A stretch of 10,986 nucleotides of DNA. It comes from Rhodobacterales bacterium CG2_30_65_12 (GTDB lineage Bacteria > Pseudomonadota > Alphaproteobacteria > Rhodobacterales > Rhodobacteraceae). A program made the position numbers and the translations under genes. The notes under the pieces were generated by a model, which ran no database searches, was not told the origin of the DNA, and saw only the letters and a list, made by a program, of their open reading frames with translations. The stretch is from contig MNZL01000152.1 of the NCBI GenBank assembly GCA_001873585.1, positions 1 to 10,986 of the forward strand, read 5' to 3'. Below, piece after piece: positions 6,427-10,986 of the stretch. The first letter of the stretch is position 1; the number at the start of each line of letters is the position of its first letter.

Positions 6427-7676
6427 TGCGATAATATGGATGTGAAGAAATCGCCGCCGGGTGCGTCGATTACCGCCGAGAAGCCATTTGCCATTCCAGC
6501 GCCCGGGGCGGCGATCAACCTTTCACCCTGCCATACGGCGGGGCTGGCCATCAGCGCGGGGCGGGGGAGCCCGGTCTCGCGCCAGCCGGGGCAGTGTTTC
6601 AGCGCTGCACCGAGCGCGCGGATGGTAAGCCCCTCGCCCGGCCCGGTGATCCGCCAGCGGCTATCCCACATCCGGTCAATGGTGGTTTGGAGATCCTTTA
6701 CGGCATTGAATTCGCGGGTGATTCGCACGGTGGCGCGGTCACGCGTCACCAGACAGCCGTGAAGTGTGTGTGGCTTGCAGGCATCAATGGCGCGTTCTAG
6801 CTGCGCGAGGGCCTCGCGCCGGGGGGCATAGGCCGCGCTCGATATCCAGACCAGCGCTTGGGCCAGCAGCCGGCGCCGGATCTCGGCATCTGTCGCCAAC
6901 AGGCCGGGCGCTGCAAACACCACGTCGCCGCCCTCGATCCGGGCAATGCGATCGGCGGTCTCGCGGCTGTAGCGTTTCAGCGCCGCGCTGGCGGCGGCGA
7001 GGTTGCGCGCCACGCCCTGCAGCGTGGCCCGGTCGATGCCAAGCGGCGCGAGCGCGTCGAGCGCGCGGCGCGCCTTCACCCGGTCAAAACCGTCGTCCTC
7101 GTTCGAGGGATCTTCGCGCCAGCCAAGCCCGTGGCGGGTGAGAAAGCCGCGCAGTTCTGCCCGTGTGAGCGCCAGCATCGGGCGCCAGAACCGGGTGCCA
7201 TCACGGGCAAACACGCTCTCCATCGCGGCCAGTCCGTCAACACCGGCTTCGCGCGCCAGCCGCATCAGCAAGGTCTCGGCCTGGTCGTCCTGCGTGTGCC
7301 CGAGCGCCACGGTATCGAGCCGATGCCGCGCAGCCCAGCCCCCGAGCAGCCGGTAGCGCGCGGCGCGGGCCTCGGCCTGCAGGTTTCCTAGCCCGTCCCA
7401 GCCGCGCCAATGGAGCGTTTCATGCGGAATATCGAGGGATTGACAAGTTTCGGCCACGAAGGCCGCCTCCTCTGCCGCCGCCGCGCGCAAGCCGTGATCG
7501 ACGGTCGCTGCCCGCAGCGCCACACCACGCGCGTCGGCGCAGAGTTTCAGCAGGTGCAGAAGCGCCATCGAATCGCCACCACCCGAAACGGCAACGCCGA
7601 GCCGCGCCACCCGGGGCCAGTGCGGGGCATTGCAGATTTGCTGATGGGCCAAGGCATCCGCCTCGGTCAGTTGCAT
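6423..7676 (-). CDS. tilS: tRNA(Ile)-lysidine synthetase
   Basis: TilS uses ATP and lysine to convert the wobble cytidine of the CAU-anticodon tRNA-Ile to lysidine, changing its reading from AUG to AUA; it is normally essential. From the ATG at 7676 the protein has 417 residues. The PP-loop ATP-binding motif is VAVSGGGDS at 28-36. A family motif, GHTQDDQAETLLMRLAREAG at 126-145, follows, and EDPSNEDDGFDRVKARR at 188-204 gives the Asn/Arg pattern that contacts substrate. The frame is open further upstream to 7760, but that extension is just cpoB read in another frame. The chosen start overlaps the cpoB stop by 10 bp, suggesting coupled translation. The C-terminal domain is less recognisable but the length is normal. 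Confidence 0.93.
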   Translation of the reverse strand: MQLTEADALAHQQICNAPHWPRVARLGVAVSGGGDSMALLHLLKLCADARGVALRAATVDHGLRAAAAEEAAFVAETCQSLDIPHETLHWRGWDGLGNLQAEARAARYRLLGGWAARHRLDTVALGHTQDDQAETLLMRLAREAGVDGLAAMESVFARDGTRFWRPMLALTRAELRGFLTRHGLGWREDPSNEDDGFDRVKARRALDALAPLGIDRATLQGVARNLAAASAALKRYSRETADRIARIEGGDVVFAAPGLLATDAEIRRRLLAQALVWISSAAYAPRREALAQLERAIDACKPHTLHGCLVTRDRATVRITREFNAVKDLQTTIDRMWDSRWRITGPGEGLTIRALGAALKHCPGWRETGLPRPALMASPAVWQGERLIAAPGAGMANGFSAVIDAPGGDFFTSILSH

Positions 7677-8515
7677 CCCAGGTTGGCCCGCGCCTGCGCC
7701 GCCTCGGCCACTGCGGCAGCGCTGGGAAAGCGGCTGGGCACTTCGCCCAGCGTCACGCAAGCCTCGGTGATCTGGCCAAGCTCGCCCAGCGCCACGCCAA
7801 GCTTCAGCAGCGCGTCGGGCGCGCGCGGGCCCTGTGGAGACCCCGAGAACGAGGCAAGATAGGCGCGCGCAGCGTCGGCCACCTGGCCAAGCTCGCTCAG
7901 CGCCTCGCCACGCAGATAGCTGGCCTCGCCGCTCATCGGCCCGCCGGGGTAGGCATCGAGGAAGGTGGCAAACAGCGCCGCCGCCTCGTCGACCCGGCCC
8001 TCTTCAAACACGCCAAGCGCCGCTTCGAAATCGGCCTGTTCGGCCACCGCGAGCTGGCCCGTTCCCGGCGCCGCCGGGTCGGCGGGCATGGCCGATGCGA
8101 TGGCGGTGGCCACCTCCGGCAGCGCGCCGCCGCCGAGCGCAGGCGTATCGCCAAGGCTGCCGATATCGCACTCGTCTTCCAACTCACAGAGCCGGAACTC
8201 GAGATCGCCCACCCGGTTGGTGCCATCCTTCACCACCTGGTCGATGCGGTATTGCAACTCTTCGGTCTTGTCGGTGAGCCGGGTAAGCTGCGATTCGAGC
8301 CCGTTGACGCGGTCGAGCAGCGAGCCGCCCGCGCCTGCGCCGGTGGCGCCCCCGGTGGTGTTGAGCTCGCTTTTCAAACGCTGGATCTCGACGTAAAGCA
8401 CGGTGAGCTCCTGGCGAATGTCAGCCAGCGTCTGCGCCCGATCCTGCGCCGCGAGCGGGCCCGCGAAGGCCCCCGCAAGCATCCCCGCCGCGATCAACAC
8501 CGTCAGTCGTTTCAT
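7667..8515 (-). CDS. cpoB: Tol-Pal system protein CpoB/YbgF (periplasmic, TPR)
   Basis: This is the periplasmic coordinator of the Tol-Pal machine; in E. coli it links outer-membrane constriction to septal peptidoglycan synthesis by PBP1B. The 282 residues start with a signal peptide ending near LAAQ at 21-24. A leucine-rich, heptad-like segment at about 26-110 should form the trimeric coiled coil, broken by a Gly/Ala stretch at 55-64. A proline/alanine linker (about 120-158) leads to C-terminal TPR repeats at about 160-280. The ATG at 8515 has GAGGG 9 nt upstream. An ATG three codons earlier (8524) directly abuts that site and is less likely. It follows pal after a short gap and overlaps tilS by 10 bp. 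Confidence 0.9.
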   Translation of the reverse strand: MKRLTVLIAAGMLAGAFAGPLAAQDRAQTLADIRQELTVLYVEIQRLKSELNTTGGATGAGAGGSLLDRVNGLESQLTRLTDKTEELQYRIDQVVKDGTNRVGDLEFRLCELEDECDIGSLGDTPALGGGALPEVATAIASAMPADPAAPGTGQLAVAEQADFEAALGVFEEGRVDEAAALFATFLDAYPGGPMSGEASYLRGEALSELGQVADAARAYLASFSGSPQGPRAPDALLKLGVALGELGQITEACVTLGEVPSRFPSAAAVAEAAQARANLGCN

Positions 8516-8524
8516 ATCACGCAT

Positions 8525-8529
8525 CCCTC
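8525..8529 (-). promoter_or_regulatory. Shine-Dalgarno sequence of cpoB
   Basis: GAGGG on the minus strand touches the ATG at 8524 but stands 9 nt from the ATG at 8515. Normal spacing therefore favours the downstream start. It lies in the short pal-cpoB gap, where no promoter is evident, so cpoB is probably co-transcribed with pal. Confidence 0.6.
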
Positions 8530-8542
8530 ACCATTACCCGTG

Positions 8543-9046
8543 TCAGACACCCGCGCCCGCCGTCAGCACCGTCACTGCGCGGCGGTTCTGGTTGTAGCAG
8601 CTTTCATCCGAACAGATCGCCAGCGGGCGCTCCTTGCCGTAGGAAATCGTCTTGAGCCGCGCCGGTGCAACGCCACGATCGATCAGAAAATCCTGCACCG
8701 AGCTGGCCCGGCGCGCGCCCAGCGCGAGGTTGTATTCGCGGGTGCCCTGCTCGTCGGCGTGGCCTTCGATGATCGCCGAATACTCCGGGTTTTCCGTCAG
8801 CCAGGCGGCCTGCTTGGTGAGCACGTCCTGCGCCTCGGGGCTGAGCGTCGACTGGTCGACGGCAAACAGCACGCGGTCGCCGATGGTCTGGTTGAAATAG
8901 GCCGGGCTGGTCGGGTCGGACGCCGAGCCGGCCGCGATGCCGGCCGCGCCGGCACCCAGCGCGTCATCGCCAAACCGCTTGTTCTTGTCGCAAGCGGTGA
9001 GCGCCAGCGCCGCCACCAACATCACCGCGATCGTGAGCTTGTTCAT
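8543..9046 (-). CDS. pal: Peptidoglycan-associated lipoprotein Pal
   Basis: Pal is the lipid-anchored outer-membrane member of the Tol-Pal system; it binds peptidoglycan and exchanges with TolB. The 167-residue protein has a lipoprotein signal with lipobox LTAC, giving the lipidated Cys19. A flexible Gly/Ala linker follows at about 28-45, then an OmpA-type domain at about 50-162. The peptidoglycan-binding pattern GHADEQGTREYNLALGARRA at 95-114 is intact, as is the Cys pair in CSDESC at 145-150. The ATG at 9046 follows AGGA with 8 nt spacing. The open frame continues upstream to 9112, but the ATG three codons earlier touches that site and the longer version would spoil the signal peptide. Residue +2 after the lipidated Cys is Asp, which is unusual for an outer-membrane lipoprotein by E. 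coli rules. Confidence 0.96.
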   Translation of the reverse strand: MNKLTIAVMLVAALALTACDKNKRFGDDALGAGAAGIAAGSASDPTSPAYFNQTIGDRVLFAVDQSTLSPEAQDVLTKQAAWLTENPEYSAIIEGHADEQGTREYNLALGARRASSVQDFLIDRGVAPARLKTISYGKERPLAICSDESCYNQNRRAVTVLTAGAGV

Positions 9047-9054
9047 GTTTTCCA

Positions 9055-9058
9055 TCCT
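9055..9058 (-). promoter_or_regulatory. Shine-Dalgarno sequence of pal
   Basis: AGGA on the minus strand lies 8 nt before the ATG at 9046. It fixes the pal start at the Met-Asn-Lys that begins the lipoprotein signal peptide, rather than at the ATG three codons upstream, which almost abuts it. Confidence 0.65.
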
Positions 9059-9090
9059 GTAATTCGGGTTTTGGTCGGCTCGTTTGCGCA

Positions 9091-9119
9091 ACCATAGCAG
9101 AGGCCTGGGCAAAAGGGAA
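9091..9119 (-). promoter_or_regulatory. Candidate promoter for pal
   Basis: In the 78-bp tolB-pal gap the minus strand carries TGCTATGGT, an extended -10 element (TGn plus TATGGT, 9091-9096). A poor -35, TTCCCT (9114-9119), stands 17 bp upstream. A separate promoter would explain extra pal expression, as Pal is usually far more abundant than TolA or TolB. The match is visual only. Confidence 0.3.
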
Positions 9120-9124
9120 TCGGC

Positions 9125-10453
9125 TCAGTTCTGCAACGGGCCCCAAGCCGGGTCGGAGGCCGCGCCAGGAGTGGCGACGCGGCGCAGGTTGCGCCCCGAT
9201 ATATCCACCGAGTAGAGCGCTGCCTCGCCGCTCTCGCCCTGGCTTTCACGGGTAAAGATGATCACCCGGCCGTTGGGCGACCAGCTCGGCCCCTCGTCGA
9301 GGAACGATGCGGTGAGCAACCGCTCCTCGGAGCCGTCGGTGCGCATCACGCCGATGTGAAAACGCCCCGCGTTCTGCTTGGTAAACGCGATCAGATCGCC
9401 GCGCGGGCTCCAGACCGGGGTGCCGTAGCGGCCCTGGCCAAAGCTGATCCGCGTCGCCTCGCCGCCCGAGGCCGCCATGACGTAAAGCTGCTGGGTGCCC
9501 GACCGATCACTCTCGAAAACGATCTTGCTGCCGTCGGGGCTGAACGAGGGCGCGGTTTCGATCGACGGGTCTTGCGTGAGCCGGCGCAGATTGCCGCCGT
9601 CGATCGCCATCGCGTAGATATCGCTGTTGCCGCCCTGCTCGAGCGAAAACACCACCGAGCCGCCATCTGGCGAGAACCGCGGCGCAAAGGTCATGTTGGC
9701 GTCTTGTGCGCCCAGCACCACGCGGTTCACCGAGGCCACGTCAAGCAGCATGATCCGCGGGCTGCCGCTTTCGTAGGAGGTGTAAAGCACCCGGTCGCCG
9801 GTGGGCGAAAACCGTGGCGCGAGCACAAGCGACCCCGAGTCGGTCAGATACTGCACGTTGGCGCCATCGTAATCCATGATCGCCAGCCGCTTGAGGCGGG
9901 CATTTTTCGGCCCCTGTTCGCTGACGAACACCACCCGGCTATCGAAATAGCCACCCTCGCCGGTGATTCGGGAATACACCACGTCGGCCACCTTGTGGGC
10001 GATCCGCCGCCAGCCCGCAACGGTGCCGACAAACTGCAGCCCTTCGCCAAGCGGCGCGCCGGAAAACACATCGAACAGCCGGAATTTCACCACCACGTTG
10101 CCGCCCGACACGTCAACCGCGCCTGTAATCAGCGCCTGGGCGTTGATCGCCTTCCAGTCGGAATAGGCCACCGGGGCATCGAAGCTGGTGACGGACGAGA
10201 TATAGGCCGTCGCCGGGATTTCGCGGAACAGCCCGGTGCCGGCGAGGTCTGCCGCCACCACCCGGGTGATCTCGGCGGCATATTGCGCGCTCTCGCCCGC
10301 GGCGCCGACGAAACCGGGTATCGCAAACGGCAAAGGCTCGATCACGCCCTCGTCGATCACGATTCGCAACGGCTCCGCCCGCGCTGGAGCGGTGGCCACG
10401 GGAGCAAGGCCGGTTATGGCCAGTGCGATAGTCAAGATACGAATGATGTTCAT
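9125..10453 (-). CDS. tolB: Tol-Pal system protein TolB
   Basis: TolB is a periplasmic beta-propeller protein that contacts Pal and TolA and recycles Pal at the division site. The 442 residues begin with a signal peptide ending at ARA (24-26), so the mature protein starts EPLRIVIDEGV, matching the family's TolA-contacting N-terminus. The N-terminal domain runs to about 150. Propeller repeats fill about 190-430, each with a blade motif such as FSPDG, WSPRG or WSPNG and a D/E-rich turn. Two ATGs are adjacent, at 10456 and 10453; GAGGG stands 1 nt from the first and 4 nt from the second, so 10453 is preferred. That start forms a TGATG overlap with the small ORF filling the gap from tolA. Confidence 0.96.
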   Translation of the reverse strand: MNIIRILTIALAITGLAPVATAPARAEPLRIVIDEGVIEPLPFAIPGFVGAAGESAQYAAEITRVVAADLAGTGLFREIPATAYISSVTSFDAPVAYSDWKAINAQALITGAVDVSGGNVVVKFRLFDVFSGAPLGEGLQFVGTVAGWRRIAHKVADVVYSRITGEGGYFDSRVVFVSEQGPKNARLKRLAIMDYDGANVQYLTDSGSLVLAPRFSPTGDRVLYTSYESGSPRIMLLDVASVNRVVLGAQDANMTFAPRFSPDGGSVVFSLEQGGNSDIYAMAIDGGNLRRLTQDPSIETAPSFSPDGSKIVFESDRSGTQQLYVMAASGGEATRISFGQGRYGTPVWSPRGDLIAFTKQNAGRFHIGVMRTDGSEERLLTASFLDEGPSWSPNGRVIIFTRESQGESGEAALYSVDISGRNLRRVATPGAASDPAWGPLQN

Positions 10454-10563
10454 CATGCCCTCTCGGATAGCGGCTTAGCCGTCTTTTTCAGGTTTCGCCA
10501 CGGGCAACGCAGGCCCGTCAGCAGATTTCGGCCAAGAGCCGGGCGCACGCAATGACGCACCAT
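10453..10563 (-). CDS. Possible 36-residue small ORF bridging tolA and tolB
   Basis: The 106-bp gap between tolA and tolB is filled by one open frame of 36 codons. Its ATG shares the A of the tolA stop (TGATG), with GAGGA at 7 nt spacing inside the last tolA codons. Its own TGA shares its A with the tolB ATG at 10453, again TGATG, and the tolB ribosome binding site lies in its last codons (GAG AGG). The product would begin MVRHCVRPAL and end KPLSERA. It is strongly basic, has two cysteines and no membrane segment or signal peptide. I recognise no family. It may be a real small protein, or a relay that carries ribosomes from tolA to tolB so the peptide sequence hardly matters. Chance remains possible because open frames are common in GC-rich DNA. 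Confidence 0.4.
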   Translation of the reverse strand: MVRHCVRPALGRNLLTGLRCPWRNLKKTAKPLSERA

Positions 10564-10986
10564 CACCGGATCCTCATGTTGTTCGGATCGAAGGTCATTT
10601 CGATCTCGCGCCAGTGCTCATATTTCTCCGCCGGCAGGGGAAAACCGGTCGCGCCGCAGCGGATCACCGCACGCCGGGCCGCCTCGAAGGCACGGCTCGT
10701 CGCAGTGGCTTCGCCTGTGGACGACATTAGCTCGACGGATTCGGGCCGGCCATCGCGTGCCATCTTCACCATTACCACCACCGTAGTCCTGAGCGCGTCG
10801 GTCGAGAGGCTGCCCACGTTCCAGCATCGCTGCACCGCCACCCGCAGCCCGTCGCGCTCGCCGCGGGTGAGCGGCGGGCCGGAGGCGGCGGGCGCGGCCA
10901 CCTCGCCCGGAACGTTGGCCAGCGCGTCGCCCACGGCGCTGTCGATCGCAGTGTCGAGCGCAGTGTCGAGCGCGGGGGCCGGCTCG
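10563..10986 (-). CDS. tolA: Cell envelope integrity protein TolA, C-terminal part (5' end outside window)
   Basis: Only the last 140 codons are present; the frame is open to the window edge, so the gene continues beyond base 10986. TolA is an inner-membrane protein driven by TolQR whose long periplasmic arm reaches TolB and Pal. The visible part starts with an Ala/Asp/Pro-rich arm containing a short repeat. The globular C-terminal domain follows, with VQRCWNVGSLS, TTVVVMVKM, a Cys in AVIRCGATGF and the ending KYEHWREIEMTFDPNNMRIR. This Cys pair and the MRIR end are typical of alphaproteobacterial TolA as I recall them. The last Arg codons include AGG, which forms the ribosome binding site of the following small ORF. 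Confidence 0.93.
   Translation of the reverse strand, partial: EPAPALDTALDTAIDSAVGDALANVPGEVAAPAASGPPLTRGERDGLRVAVQRCWNVGSLSTDALRTTVVVMVKMARDGRPESVELMSSTGEATATSRAFEAARRAVIRCGATGFPLPAEKYEHWREIEMTFDPNNMRIR
10938..10973 (-). repeat. 12-bp tandem repeat in the tolA arm region
   Basis: Two identical 12-bp units, AGTGTCGAGCGC on the + strand (10950-10961 and 10962-10973), are followed by a third, GCTGTCGATCGC (10938-10949), matching at nine of twelve bases. In the tolA frame they encode the peptide repeats ALDT, ALDT, AIDS. Such low-complexity repeats are common in the TolA arm and can change in number by slippage without shifting the frame. Confidence 0.75.

Noticed and set aside
7677..7760. N-terminal extension of tilS to 7760
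   Set aside because: It lies wholly within the cpoB coding sequence in another frame, and the family N-terminus fits the ATG at 7676.
8540..8550. Palindrome GTGTC-A-GACAC over the pal stop codon
   Set aside because: It is short, with a single-base centre, and spans codons of the pal end; there is no supporting second site, so it is likely chance.
10471..10481. Palindrome CGGCT-T-AGCCG before tolB, followed by a T run on the + strand
   Set aside because: The one-base centre cannot form a good hairpin, the T run is on the wrong strand for the tol operon, and it lies inside the bridging small ORF.
9356..10555. Long + strand open frame (399 codons) antisense to tolB
   Set aside because: Same shadow effect; tolB on the minus strand is clearly the real gene. 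Similar frames opposite ftsH, tam, folD and pal were dropped for the same reason.

Overview
The window is a GC-rich stretch of alphaproteobacterial chromosome, most likely from the Rhodobacteraceae (Roseobacter/Rhodobacter group). This rests on protein style (the FtsH N-terminus, the TolA C-terminus, Pal, and the PdeM of the ligase-associated repair cluster), on the gene order tolA-tolB-pal-cpoB-tilS-ftsH, and on a short A/T-rich motif upstream of folD that I remember as common in that family. No database search was possible. There are no mobile elements, CRISPR arrays, RNA genes or signs of transfer, and almost all of the DNA is ordinary housekeeping sequence.

Layout. At the left edge one gene runs on the + strand: pdeM (39-689), a metallophosphoesterase of the LigD/Lhr-like repair cluster. 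It meets the long minus-strand block head-on at a hairpin region (712-770) that probably ends transcription from both sides. Everything else is on the minus strand and reads right to left: tolA (3' part only, cut by the window end), a possible 36-residue ORF, tolB, pal, cpoB (ybgF), tilS, ftsH, a tam-type methyltransferase, fhs and folD.

How the genes work together. TolA, TolB, Pal and CpoB form the envelope-spanning Tol-Pal system, which supports outer-membrane constriction and stability at division. Next come tRNA-Ile lysidine synthase (TilS) and the membrane protease FtsH. fhs and folD form a tetrahydrofolate one-carbon module interconverting formate, 10-formyl-, methenyl- and methylene-THF. 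Spacing is tight: cpoB/tilS overlap by 10 bp and ftsH/tam by 4 bp. Probable internal promoters lie before pal, before ftsH (heat-shock-like) and before fhs.

The most interesting observation is in the 106-bp tolA-tolB gap. A single 36-codon ORF fills it exactly and shares a TGATG stop/start overlap with tolA at one end and with tolB at the other, each preceded by an AGG-containing Shine-Dalgarno sequence. It may be a small protein or a translational-coupling relay. Two consecutive genes, ftsH and tam, appear to start with TTG. No gene-free stretch exceeds about 200 bp. I found no exotic new system here.
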